From Pisaster brevispinus (lineage: Eukaryota > Echinodermata > Asteroidea > Forcipulatida > Asteriidae), in NCBI GenBank assembly GCA_023634235.1, contig JAMKCF010000042.1, positions 768,602 through 832,601 on the forward strand: a DNA stretch of 64,000 bases, read 5' to 3'. The notes beneath the pieces were generated by a model. The model saw only the letters and a list, made by a program, of their open reading frames with translations, was not told the origin of the DNA and searched no databases. The translations under genes and the position numbers were made by a program. Within the stretch, counting starts at the first letter, position 1. Each line of letters starts with the position of its first letter. Shown piece by piece: positions 35,601-44,229 of this stretch.

Positions 35601-38600
35601 AATTATTTAATTAATTAGACAAATCAAGGCTTAAATAATCCTAGACAACAACTGGGCATGCAAAGAAGTCACTAAGATGTCAAAAAATCATTGGGATATG
35701 GAATATGACAATGTTATAACTACAGGAGGGGTTTACCACTCACCACTGGTAGACCTAAATGGATCGGAGGGTCTCTGGGGACCTACCACGCATTTAAGGG
35801 TTTTAAGCTGCTTGTCTTGATTGGCGATGCTTGATTTGTTAACGAACTCGCCGATATCGCAACACAAATTAACCAGATTCGTAGACTTACTAGCGCCCCG
35901 GTTTCTTGCCAGTCGATGTTGCGCCCTTTATCGCCGACTAATACCAGTAGCGTCACCAGTCATCAATCAAGACAAGTTACAGGCACTGAACTTATTCCCA
36001 TTGGGAAAGTAAGTTTCTTTACCTGGGCCCAATTTCATAGAGCAGAAAATACTGCTTAAAAACATTCTGCTAAGCAAAAAATAAATAAAAATAAAAAATA
36101 AGACAAGAAAAAAACTATTATACGGTATTATTATTACAGTATTATATGATAGATGTGACATGGTATTTTGGCTGGTGACCTCTGGTAAAGCGAAATGTTG
36201 TTGTGCTTAGCTAATTTTTGTCCTGAAGCAGCTCTATGAAATTGAGCCCAGAAATGTCACATCCAGGGAAAACGTTACACGCTAAGTAATGGGTCTTTTT
36301 TACTTGTGTAATTACTGTAACTTGTCATTTACGGAACAATTAGTATACCCTCTTACAAAATGTTGAAGGAAAGAAAACTTAGTTCTATTCATTATAGAAA
36401 CAAATCCACCCAAACCGAAATGTCTTTCTATTTTCTAACAGTGACTGTTATTGAATCGATGGGTAACAAACGGAAATGGGCGTCTGAACCTAAAGACAGA
36501 CTCTTCCAACGAGGACGGCAGAAAACATTTTTCTCTCTGACTGGAATCAAAGTAAGTCACGTGGGCGATTGTAAAGTTCTTTGATCTTCGGGTAGAAATC
36601 ACAGACTTATATTTACTGACACCACTAATCTAGTGTCCCGTCTGCATATTCACAATCGTGGATACCGATTGCCATTAAGCCACAGTTGACCAGACTATTT
36701 TCTTCTCAGTCTGTTTGGTTCCATTGATGTTATTATGGCCCTTTTCGAAACCCAGTTGGGGTTGGTTTCCGGCTTAGACTCTCTAAGTTCATTTTGGAGA
36801 AAAAAAAACGCGCTTTTGGTACGTACAGAGCTATGGAGTCTAAGCCGAAGCCTGCATGAGCCAAATCCGTGATTTCGAAAAGGACCATTGAAGAAACAGT
36901 ATAAACAAAGGACTGCTTCATGTAGCGTCAATTTGATTCAACGTTGATACTAACCTTCATTCAACGAACGAAATAAAAAATTGAATAATAGTAAAATGAG
37001 TGCATTTGTAAAAACCATTTATATTGTTGTTTGATCAGGAAAGTAAAGCAAAACGACATCAAGGTCCTCCATATTTCCATCGTGATTCCATCAACCCAGT
37101 CATACTACCTGAACTGAAGGCAGCAGGTCGACAGCTTACCATGATCGTATGATATCACTATACGTTTCATTTCATATCAAACTAAAACAAAAAAAGATCT
37201 CATTTCCAACTAATTGACACGATCTTGTCTAATGTTGCTTTTAGTTTTTTTTATTTTGACAGCGTTCGCAAAAGCTATGAGCAATGTAGAAAATACATGT
37301 GACATGCAAAAATGTTTATACGTGGCTGATGGACGTGAGATAATGTTTGGATCCAACAATATCTCGTTGCTGTTTTGTAATTAACTATCACATATCATTG
37401 GCGGATTGTTTTGTGTGCAATACCTTAAAACGAAAGCCTAAAACTTGTTTTAAATATATAAAACTATAGCTATTAGAATTGTAAATCTAAATTGGACGTA
37501 GCATCTTTAAACTTACTACATCTCTTGTTTAGCACTACGTCGTTTTGCTGTCTTGTGTTCCCTTTTGTTCCTATTGTGTATGTGTCTGTCCATCAGGTAT
37601 GCGGTACCTTACCACAAGCCCCCAGCTTGAAGACGGTTTTTCCATACTTCATTTCTCCCTTTCTTCTATATTTCAGTCTTGCCATTTTTTATATTGAAAT
37701 CGCCTTCTCGCACTGTGAACTATTCAACATTTTGGCATGGTAATACTGTGAGATTAAATTGAATATTAACTTAATCTCAACTTCAATCATTCTATAGTTA
37801 AGGCAGTGTTCACACATTCCAAATTTTTCAAGAAACAAATCAAACTTATCTGTGGCTACATAAAAAGAGAACGCTGGTTTAAAACATACATATAAAAAAA
37901 ATTAAAAGTCTGTTTCATTGCTAACAAAGATTGTCTTGCAACACAATTGTAAAACCTTTTTGATCATGTAACCTGTCATTTCACATGTTTATAAAAGAGT
38001 AACAGAGACTGGACTTCCCACAGGCAAAATTTGATACACAGCTCAATGGACGATTATATGAAATCATATAATAGTTCATGGAGATTGAAATAAAATTTTA
38101 AAAAATCAACTTTTAATATGAAGAAAGGTGCACATTTCAAAACTTGTACAGCTGTTATTTTTACAACCTAAATTTTATGTGGAAGTAATTAAAAACACAA
38201 AATGTAAACTTTTCCATATTACCAGTGCGACATCTTGCCTGTCAGAAAGGCCCTGGAATGTAAAAGGTCACTCCTTTTTTAAACAGAGGTTACACCGTCT
38301 CAGCTTTTCAGGACGATTGTCCTTTTCACTGACTGTTCATTATTAATGTTCTTTTTAAATCCATACTTCCTTTGGATGTTTCAATAATTACTAACGATGC
38401 ACCATGCTTTTACCTTTGCTTTTTATCAGCCCGTTAGCTCTTGCATAACATGCCTGCATGAGATAGGCCTACCTTCAATTCAAATTTTCCTAATCAGGAG
38501 TGAGGCAACAGTGTCAACATTTTCAATCTTATATTATTTATTAGTGATTCTCATCATTTCAAACTAATCGACTTTATTACTTTCATCCTTTATCACCTAT

Positions 38601-41600
38601 AATAAATGTTATTTCTTCTTTGAAGTATCGATTTCTTTTTAGAAATTAGAATTAATGTATGTGTCTTTGGATTTTCACCTCCGTATCTGCTGCGTGGTTC
38701 CTCTTGAATTCGTCAAAATTACTTGCTTTTTCTTTCACTAACCCTAGTATTCTTAGCATTAACACTATTTTCAAATAAAAATATACGAACCTTTAATATT
38801 CATATAGTATTATGATAATACTTTACTTATACTTTTTTATTCTAGAAGTCTTTAGATTTTAACGAGGAGGATGAAAAGAAAGATACTCCTCCAGCGATTC
38901 CGAAGACCCTATTTGATGAGCAGGATATCCTCCAGATTGGACCTCACACGCAAGGTATTCTGGATCATCTTCTCTGACCCGTACTTTCCAACCTTCGGAA
39001 ATAAATGCCTTCGAGGCAACTCTTATTAGCAGATGACAAGTTTAGTTTGCACGTGTTATAAAAAGTGAATCTATTCCGGTGATTTGTTTCGTATATTTGT
39101 TTGATATCAAGTAATAAAACCACAATGGAAAGTTACATCCCTTTGTGGTGACCCCTCTAGTGCCGCTTCCCTGGTTGTATCATAAACTGGGTGATCCCTG
39201 GCTATACAGCAATTACAGGTTGAATGTCTTCTGACTGGCACCCCGAACAGAGACAAATAGGGAGACCGCCAGCACTAGGGCTATGTAGCCCAGTCGGTAG
39301 AGCACCGGCACGTTAATCCGGAGGTCACAGGTCCAAATCCTGCTCTATTCAAGTTTTCTTTGTTTAACCCCAAAATATTTGTTTGATAGTAGAGTTTTAG
39401 CAGCAGTTGTTGTAACATTGCTCTTTTCACGGTGAACCTGAATTTGACTCTATACGAGTTGGATACTTATTGTATCGGTTAGTAGTATAGGGTTGTGTGG
39501 TTGAGCGGTTGAACGGTTAGACCGCCTGACTTACAATTGAGAGGTTATGGGTTCAAATCATAAGATGTTGACTCGACGGCTATTGATTCATTGTTCTGTC
39601 GTGGATATTGGTTGAGATTGCAGAAGTTGAACTGTCCATTGCTTACGGTGAATTAAGAGATATACGTTTACCTCCCCCATGAAAATTACTATTAGGCGCC
39701 CTTCAAAGAGCCTGACACTATTAGCTTCTCATGTTCATTAAGCATTCTTAAAACATCTCAACTCCTTTGGATTATGCAGCACCGGCAGTCAAATTGGCAA
39801 ACCGAGATGTCTAATCATTCACATAAACAATGTCTATACCCTCGCTGATATCATTTACTCCTGGGTGTTGAGAAGCAATGAAAGTTAAGTGTCTTGCTCA
39901 ATGGCACAGTGTCACAACCGGGATTCGAACCCACACTCTGATGACTCAGCCATCAGAACTTGAGGTCGATGCTCTAGAATGCTTGGTCACGGCACGCTAT
40001 GATTAGGAAGATGATAGAGTTGGTTGGAAAAGACAGTGAAACAAAAAAGAATTTTTTTATGGACGTGGTATTGTTGTTTATTTTGTTCCATATGCAGAAC
40101 GCCCCGGGTCAGGAATGTTTACAACATGGCGCCGAGTAAGCATGGCAGCAAGCGCTTACTCTGAAAAAGAGGTATGTTAAAATATGTTTGTTTTTCTTTT
40201 CTTGAAAAGGAAATGTCAAAGACGTCTAAAGTTAACAAAATGTTAAGATAAGACAAAAGAAACTTTTTTGCTACTTTTAAATGGAAGTATATGCACAAAG
40301 CCCATTTAATGATATGTTATTTTGTATTTTGTTCAACAGAGACGACAAAATCCTTTACTTTATCTGAAGCAAAGTCGGTTAAAGTCTACGTTTGCAGAGG
40401 TTGCAATACTCAAGGAAGGAGACGTCTTCGTGAGTAGTTCTTTTATTTTGGCCTCTTTCTTTGATTCCTCTTGTTATTTACAGCATTTTTCGGAAGGGAT
40501 AGGAAGTGTGCAGAGGATGTGGGCTTTAATTAAAGTTAAAAGCTTGCACTAATTACTTAGACCAGACAATGTAAAATTCCCAGAAATTAATTATATTGTT
40601 GGAGCCTTACAAAACTTCTCTCGTGTTTCGTTTGCCAGGGCATTGAGACGTTAGTAACAGTCAACCAATCAGAAACTCGCCTAAGTCTGTTGAGTGAGGG
40701 CGCGGATTGTATTGTAATATCCAAGAAGTTTTTTGCAACTCAGGCTACAATGAAAACCATTCAGAACTCAACGAAAAGTGTAAGTTCATAAAAGGAATAA
40801 AACAAGTAGTCTGGTACACCCAATGCGCTCATTTGAATTGTTATCATTGTTATATATCCTGTGTTAAAACAGTTGGTGTAATTTTTTGAGTATGTTTTAT
40901 TACCTGTTGATCTTTTATTTGCATTATATTATTGATGTTGTGTTTGTTTTCACAATTGAATTTAAATTATGTTTATCATGGTGCTTACCTTTTCCTCCTC
41001 TATACTCATTTTGTTCAACTGCCAGGATTTTAATTGATATTGACATGTACATTTTTCATTGTTATTATCGTTTGACAACTTGAAAATCAACAATGGATTG
41101 TAATATTTTATCACTGTATTTCTCTCATGTGCATTTAATCGTTTATATTAATTTCAGAATAATGAATGTTTTGAGTGTGGTAATTTTTAATTTTGTGTAT
41201 GTACACCGGGAGAGAGACTTTCATTCGTTTGAACTGCATGACGAATACATTGTTTGAACTTTAACTATTTATCCAACTTTCAGTCAAGTTTTCAAACCCA
41301 ATTTAAACCTGGGAAACATTCCCAGGGAAACAATCATTGGGAAACATTCTCAGGGCAACATTCACAGGGAAACATTCCCGGAGAAATGTTCAATTGAAAC
41401 AGTATTTAACAAACATATTGTTTACCTCATAAATTATGTAAGCAATTCGCTAATTACGGCCATACACACAAATTGTTATTTACTTTGCTGGGAATCTCCT
41501 TTAGGGACATAGTGACCCAATTTTAACAGAAAATACTGCAAAGCTGTCTTTTATATTTTTAAATATCTTTTTATACCACAAAGTAACATAACGTGTAGGC

Positions 41601-41837
41601 CTAAACTTTCAAGAAAACTATTTTCGTGTTTCATTAAAGTTGATTGATTGATTTCACGGTTTGAATTTTACTAATGTTGCACAATTGATTTTGTTCATAC
41701 AGGCAATTGAATATCCATCAGCGGAATTCACACTAAACCAAATTCGTCAAGCGAGGGCGTGGGCATCATATAAAGACTCCCTCGTCAAAGACGTCTTTTC
41801 TCGAAAGAAATCCAAGGGAAATGAGCTGTGTAGGTGA
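19088..41837 (+). CDS. CNBD2-like: Gene 2: CNBD2-like protein with long disordered N-terminus (19 exons, 1119 aa)
   Basis: Exons: 19088-20683, 21649-21672, 23604-23645, 28571-28641, 29817-29934, 30651-30725, 31454-31542, 32341-32503, 33273-33356, 33893-34038, 34593-34653, 34966-35089, 36442-36551, 37039-37146, 38846-38954, 40098-40171, 40340-40429, 40639-40779, 41703-41837. The sum is 3360 nt with consistent phases. An in-frame TGA lies 24 nt upstream of the ATG. From residue 555 it parallels gene 1: an AIERLKRVSKTVKIIAG helix, CNB1 (about 643-765: LASGFYIILSG, HSGDSFG, SNELL, RTVS), split CNB2 (803-830 with DFIYVVKSGKCRVI; 1008-1060 with KEGDVFGIET and SKKFF) and a final W-x-x-Y-K helix. CNB1 is closer to a canonical cassette than gene 1. 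The third exon acceptor (23603) and the link between the N-terminal exon and the CNB part are the weakest joins. Position 19088 could head a separate transcript. Confidence 0.76.
21271..21397. mobile_element. Short foldback element, GGCCCAATTT family
   Basis: AAGGCCCAATTTCATGGTAC at the left and CCTAAAATTGGGCC at the right are inverted. Inside, CTGCTTACCGTGGAATTCTG is mirrored by CAGAATTCTCTGGTAAGCAG, so nearly the whole element folds back on itself. It lies in gene 2 intron 1. Confidence 0.7.
21930..22460. repeat. Array of palindromic TCATAATTATGA motifs
   Basis: AGTCATAATTATGACTTA and close variants recur at irregular spacing from about 21930 to 22200, and again at about 22400-22460 after an intervening AT-rich stretch. 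Each core is its own reverse complement. It lies in gene 2 intron 2. Confidence 0.65.
23460..23645 (+). CDS. Possible alternative first coding exon of gene 2
   Basis: An ATG at 23460, with an in-frame TAA immediately before it, opens a 62-codon frame ending at an AAG|GTAAAA donor in phase 0. That is the phase required by the 28571 exon. The encoded residues are basic (LPARRKVTRRAARLS, then LWKKSFRLEK) and look coding, upstream of the internal acceptor at 23603 used in the long model. Either 23460 is an alternative start that skips the disordered N-terminus, or the exon is reached from an unseen phase-2 exon through the CACAG at 23470-23474. Confidence 0.45.
23740..24185 (-). mobile_element. 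SINE on the - strand, interrupted by a foldback element
   Basis: The B-box complement GGGACTCGAACCCACACTCT at about 23931-23950 and the head sequence complement GAGCTTGAGTC..CACGACACGCC at 24138-24181 belong to the same SINE family as 32607-32980 (+) and 39880-39998 (-). The two parts are separated by an inserted 170-bp segment. Removing that segment restores CACCAG-AGCTTGAG, the uninterrupted order seen in the 32.6 kb copy. Confidence 0.7.
23968..24137. mobile_element. Foldback element nested in a SINE
   Basis: The insert has inverted ends around CCGATTTCACGAAAC (left) and GTTTGGTGAAATCGACGG (right). Inverted copies of CTAGGATTAATCCTA-type sequence lie inside. CAG flanks both sides (23965-23967 and 24135-24137), consistent with a 3-bp target duplication, although 2 bp fits equally well. 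Confidence 0.7.
24560..24735 (-). pseudogene. LINE reverse transcriptase C-terminal fragment
   Basis: On the - strand one frame reads CSFQSAAVQVWNSLPDVVKQ followed by VEISEQLKD and a stop. The A-x-x-x-W-N-S-L-P motif followed by an S-x-x-L-K tail is typical of the end of non-LTR retrotransposon (CR1/L2/Jockey-like) reverse transcriptases. The following - strand sequence, below about 24620, would be its 3' UTR. It is truncated and frameshifted relative to the NLRSTNKS part nearer 24790, and so not functional. Confidence 0.65.
24640..25110. repeat. Dispersed repeat, copy 1 (pairs with 26010-26410)
   Basis: GAGATTTATTTGTAGAACGC, AGATTTCTAGCTGGTTCGTA and CCAGCCATATTTGTATATTG all recur in the same order at 26010-26410, with roughly 80% similarity by eye. 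The - strand of both includes EPARNLRSTNKS, so both are probably pieces of one LINE family. They lie in gene 2 intron 3. Confidence 0.65.
26010..26410. repeat. Dispersed repeat, copy 2 (LINE-derived)
   Basis: This is the second copy of the 24640-25110 segment, in the same orientation about 1.3 kb away. The - strand reading YEPARNLRSTNKSLLNP resembles the Y-x-LR-x-x motif found just before W-N-S-L-P in LINE reverse transcriptases. Here the W-N-S-L-P part is lost. Confidence 0.6.
26435..26815. repeat. Tandem repeat, unit about 180 bp, just over two copies
   Basis: AGAGTAAGGTTCCG-TTCTTGACCGG, ACTAATCTTG-ACTGATT, CTCAAGATTG-ACTCAATG and AAAGCCATTT recur in the same order at about 26440 and 26618. 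A partial third copy starts near 26758 (TTATGTTCCAGTTCTTGACTGG). Confidence 0.65.
28262..28390. repeat. GGGTCAG/TTGACCC dispersed repeat, copy 3 (partial)
   Basis: GAGTCAGAATTGATATGGAT, GGGACCCGGGGGGC and TTCCGGGTCAGTTTGACC match the family seen at 11330 and 34078. It lies in gene 2 intron 3, about 180 bp before exon 4. Confidence 0.5.
29325..29520 (-). mobile_element. tRNA-derived repeat, copy C
   Basis: The tRNA-like body is on the - strand (GGCTAGATGGCTGAGTTGAT at its start; CTCTAGC at its end, near 29335). On the + side it is flanked by TTGTTCAACCCTAAAATTTT and ACCCAGTAAATTTCCCTTAT. That flank lies 3' of the body in copy A but 5' of the body here, suggesting that the parent element has similar sequence at both ends in inverted orientation. 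Confidence 0.6.
30747..31097. mobile_element. MITE-like element, AAAGGC..TTGGTAATT family
   Basis: AAAGGCGTTGTATACTTTTG then GTAATTGTCAAAG at the left is mirrored by GAGTAATTACCAAAGGTATT..CCTTAAA at the right. The interior has no ORF. A partial copy with CAGTGCTTCTCACCAAGTAC lies at about 46700-46840. It lies in gene 2 intron 6, only 22 nt after exon 6. Confidence 0.7.
31815..32085. repeat. Minisatellite, 32-bp unit
   Basis: GTCTTGGGTCATCTCGACAT followed by TATTCACTCAAG repeats head to tail about eight times. The last three copies are nearly identical. The unit is not a multiple of three, so the ORFs reading HYSLNVLGHLD arise from the repeat only. It is preceded by a poly-C run at 31749-31768. 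It lies in gene 2 intron 7, ending 256 nt before exon 8. Confidence 0.8.
32607..32985 (+). mobile_element. SINE, near full length
   Basis: The head GTGTCTAGCCGGGTGGT and B-box GGGGGTTCGAGTCCAGGTCA are followed by GACACTTAACCAGGATTGCT. The body runs through GCACATCAGCACCTTGTAAA to a CCTTGAGCACCTT tail. Relatives on the - strand are at 23740-24185 and 39880-39998. It lies in gene 2 intron 8. Confidence 0.7.
34078..34290. repeat. GGGTCAG/TTGACCC dispersed repeat, copy 4
   Basis: GGTCAGTTTGACCCGGAATC, AATGACCCAGACAATTGTCA and GGTTCAGTCTGACCAGTAAA repeat the family motifs. It starts about 40 nt after exon 10 of gene 2. Confidence 0.55.
35880..36008 (+). other. Possible alternative or decoy exon in gene 2 intron
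   Basis: This stretch has two open frames and ends in a strong GGGAAA|GTAAGT donor, but neither frame fits cleanly. One frame (with TSAPVSCQSMLRPLSP) ends in phase 0 and cannot join the next strong acceptor at 36441, which needs phase 1. The other could enter at 35882 or 35890 in phase 1 and leave in phase 2 to a weaker acceptor near 36400. Splicing 35089 directly to 36442 is simpler and creates an ATG at the join. The segment is left out of the model. Confidence 0.3.
36028..36253. mobile_element. MITE, GGGCCCAATTTCATAGAGC family, copy 1
   Basis: CTGGGCCCAATTTCATAGAG at the left is mirrored by CTCTATGAAATTGAGCCCAG at the right. Inside, TGCTAAGCA and TGCTTAGCTA pieces, ATGTGACATGGTATTTTGGC and TGGTGACCTCTGGTAA are shared with the copy at 52688. 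No ORF is present. It lies in gene 2 intron 12. Confidence 0.8.
37275..37440. repeat. Dispersed repeat (CGTGGCTGATGGACGTGA), copy 1
   Basis: ACGTGGCTGATGGACGTGAG, ATAATGTTTGGATCC and ATCATTGGCGGAT recur in the same order at 43430-43620. The function is unknown. It lies in gene 2 intron 14. Confidence 0.55.
39200..39390 (+). mobile_element. tRNA-derived repeat, copy D
   Basis: The leader GGTTGAATGTCTTCTGACTG..GGGAGACCGCCA is followed by a tRNA-like body with TAGCCCAGTCGGTAGAGCAC, a short CCGG..CCGG anticodon-like stem and a CAGGTCCAAATCCTG B-box arm. This is the most complete body of the family in the window. The acceptor stem is still poor and no CCA-bearing tRNA can be argued. Confidence 0.6.
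39495..39570 (+). mobile_element. Second type of tRNA-like repeat
   Basis: TGTGGTTGAGCGGTTGAACG and GAGAGGTTATGGGTTCAAAT resemble the A and B boxes of a leucine- or serine-type tRNA. The rest does not fold cleanly, so a SINE head is more likely than a gene. Confidence 0.45.
39850..39998 (-). mobile_element. SINE fragment, - strand
   Basis: TTAAGTGTCTTGCTCAATGG, GGGATTCGAACCCACACTCT and GGTCACGGCACGC match the tail, B-box and head of the SINE at 32607 in reverse complement. It lies in gene 2 intron 15. Confidence 0.6.
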
Positions 41838-42475
41838 TGACGTCACAAAGACATCAAAGCAAGTAGAAAATGGCCATTTTGGGGGTTATTTTAGGATTGT
41901 TGTCGAGAGAGGATTTGAGTTTTTACGTTTGTATCGTCGTGCAATGCCCCCAAATTTGAGAATGAAAGAATCAAAAACACAAACTAAAATTAGTTTAAAA
42001 GATGATTAAGTTTTCTGTGGAGTAACTCGTGTGGAAAAAAACCTGAGTACAGGTTTTGGCTACTTGGAGAGCCAGTTGGTGTTTCTTGATGTTTCGACTA
42101 GTGGGTTCCAGTTGTCATCGGGAGATTTGGGTACTCTTGTCAAAACGTCGAGAATAAACTACGAGATGGTTAACATGTACTCGAAGGAATATCAAGATGA
42201 TCCATTCCTACTGTGCAAAGCCTAAAATCCTACCATAGATAAGTTCAGTATGTAGGTTCGTACAACATAATTGTCAAATTTTCAGATCGATGTAACGTAA
42301 AAGCTCGTCATTGGTACACATTAGTAAGACCCCGTATCAATGTGAAAATGTTCTTTTGGGCAAACAAAATTTGTTTCTACTCAGCCTGTCTCGATCAAAC
42401 AGAAACATAACTTTTGTATTGCATTTACTATCATTCTCAAGTAACTTGAGAAAAGAAAATTTCACGTCAGTTTCT

Positions 42476-42572
42476 AATAAATGACATATTTTGTGAAACC
42501 AAAGAGTTTGAAAGTATCCTTACTTAAAATATTCGCTTTTCAATGATATTTAATTAAGTTGTGAAGAATAAA
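42476..42572 (+). terminator. Gene 2 candidate polyadenylation signals
   Basis: AATAAA hexamers occur at 42476-42481 and 42567-42572, about 640 and 735 nt after the gene 2 stop codon. They are the first canonical hexamers I see in this 3' region and would give a normal-length 3' UTR ending before the convergent gene 3. Confidence 0.45.
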
Positions 42573-43220
42573 ATTTATAGCACGGCGGGTATTAATTTGA
42601 CAGGCATTAAACTAATGCATTTAGACAAGAGTATACAACAAACGGTTCTGATAGCAATATACTGATAATTTATTAATCAAAATATATACATACATTATTC
42701 ACATTGTAAAATTACTGTTCTTTGGTATGGCATTTATACAAAAATTATCATGATTTTTAAAAACCCAAATACTTTATTTATGTTTGCACAAAATGGGCAC
42801 ATTTCATCTCCCAGAACTATTTCTACATCAAATTTCATTTCTTGAAATAGCCAAATTATACAGTTTTACAAAATTATGATTTTATAATTGTTACCAATAA
42901 AAAAAACCCGTTCAAATTAAAAAATGTTTGTTTTTCAGAGTGAGTTCAATTTAAGTAGCACTGTATTTAGGCATTTATCGTTATTGCTGGTAAGAAACAA
43001 ATCAGCTCTACCCTCTAATTAAACATCTGGCAAACGTTGTTACAAATAAAAAAAAGTGGCTTATAATGTCTCGAGAAAATGTAAAAATTCTTTGGTCAAA
43101 CAGCACACTCGCAAGCTGGAAAGCTATAAGATAATTACACCTATAACATTGCCTGAACAACAAAACGCATGGAGGCTGAACTAAATTAGTGCATGTTTTA
43201 CATGTACATGTATGTATCTG

Positions 43221-43226
43221 TTTATT
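43221..43226 (-). terminator. Gene 3 candidate polyadenylation signal
   Basis: TTTATT on the + strand reads AATAAA on the coding strand, about 515 nt past the gene 3 stop. A second candidate is at 42669-42674. If that one is used, the 3' ends of genes 2 and 3 come within about 100 nt of each other. Confidence 0.35.
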
Positions 43227-43429
43227 ATGTAACTAAAAAGCAGTGAATATTTTTTGTAATTGTATTGATCATCATATTATTCACAACGCAGACAGACATA
43301 AACAATGGACTAGTAATATTTAAAGTTGCACAGTCCATTTTTTGCGGAAAGCATTATATTTTGTACAACGCATTTTTCTAGAGAATGAATTTTGACAGAT
43401 GATGCTGTCTCAAAACGAAAAACTTATAC

Positions 43430-43620
43430 GGACATGTTCGCATTTGCCCTAGACAATACACAAAATGCATGCAGCATGCAAAGTTGTTTGTACATGGCTG
43501 ATGGACGTGACATAATGTCGGGATCCGCACAATATGTCATTGTTAGTTTTTAATTAACCCACCACTTATCATTGACGGATCCCCCCCCCCCCGTGCAACA
43601 CCTGAAAGCTTTAAACTTTC
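43430..43620. repeat. Dispersed repeat (CATGGCTGATGGACGTGA), copy 2
   Basis: It shares ACATGGCTGATGGACGTGAC, ATAATGTCGGGATCC and ATCATTGACGGATC with 37275-37440 and lies in the probable 3' UTR of gene 3. Confidence 0.55.
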
Positions 43621-43740
43621 TAAAATCTGTAAGGAGAACAGCTTTTCAAAAATAAAGCTAAATTTGGGGTCATAGCGGCAAAACGAATCGGACCTTTCAA
43701 TGGAAGGGGAAACAATCATAAAGAAAGCACACTATGAGCT

Positions 43741-44229
43741 TTAGATATCATACTCGTCGTATCGGTCATAACGATGGCTAAAATCAATCGGCTCGGCAGA
43801 GCGACTCAAACCCTTACTCCTCTGCAGTCTGTTTGAATATTCATCGTAATTCAGTGGGTCATATGACCTAGCACGGTGCTGGAGATTGCTCAGAGGCTCT
43901 CTGGATGACGGCACATATGGAGGTGGCAAAGGGGGCGGTGCCTCTTGCCTGGACATCGACGCCATCTCAACGGAACCATAGGGTTCTGGCTCCGCATCCT
44001 CGTACTTGTCCGCACCTGTGAAGATGCCGTTACCGGTAGTGCGAACCAGGGCGGCGTTGCTGGCACCGCCTGCGTAGGGACGGCGGTTGGTGCTCCGTTT
44101 ACTACTGCGCATGAAATCCTGGACACCGGTCCGCATGTTGTAGGAACCAGCGTTGCCTGTCATGTACGCTCGCTTGTAGCGATCGAGGAGTTGAGCGAAG
44201 TTGGCAGACATGTTGATTGTGTATTGCAC
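43741..44229 (-). other. Gene 3 last exon: cytoplasmic tail with PPxY and Y-x-E-Y-x-I end
   Basis: The 162-residue exon follows TM4. After the conserved juxtamembrane NFA motif it is polar and probably disordered, with Tyr-rich segments. PPPY at 43915-43926 fits the WW-domain ligand PPxY. The last four residues EYDI end in hydrophobic-x-hydrophobic, a possible class II PDZ ligand. Gene 4 shares the PPxY class of motif and the same style of C-terminal end, although the intervening sequence has diverged. Confidence 0.7.

Larger units (their letters stand above)
34593..40779 (+). other. Gene 2 second beta-roll, split by a linker of about 180 residues
   Basis: The first half (KPGVVITKDINE, DFIYVVKSGKCRVI) is in exons 11-12 and the second half (STFAEVAILKEGDVFGIET, SEGADCIVISKKFF) in exons 17-18. 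Between them are charged, proline-containing segments (RHQGPPYFHRDSINPVILPE; DEKKDTPPAIPKTLFDEQD; TWRRVSMAAS). Exon 11 is 61 nt, phase 2 to 0, the same as exon 12 of gene 1, and the GDVF|G intron matches GDIF|G in gene 1. The split layout is therefore shared by both paralogues. Confidence 0.68.
41838..43740. other. Convergent 3' region between genes 2 and 3
   Basis: AT-rich sequence between the two stop codons. It holds the 3' UTRs of both genes, with AATAAA motifs on each strand, and a dispersed repeat (43430-43620) with a poly-C run near 43580. No further exon is seen. Confidence 0.55.

Noticed and set aside
39279..39352. Functional tRNA gene
   Set aside because: A- and B-box-like parts are present, but the acceptor stem does not pair and the sequence belongs to a dispersed repeat family with shared flanks.
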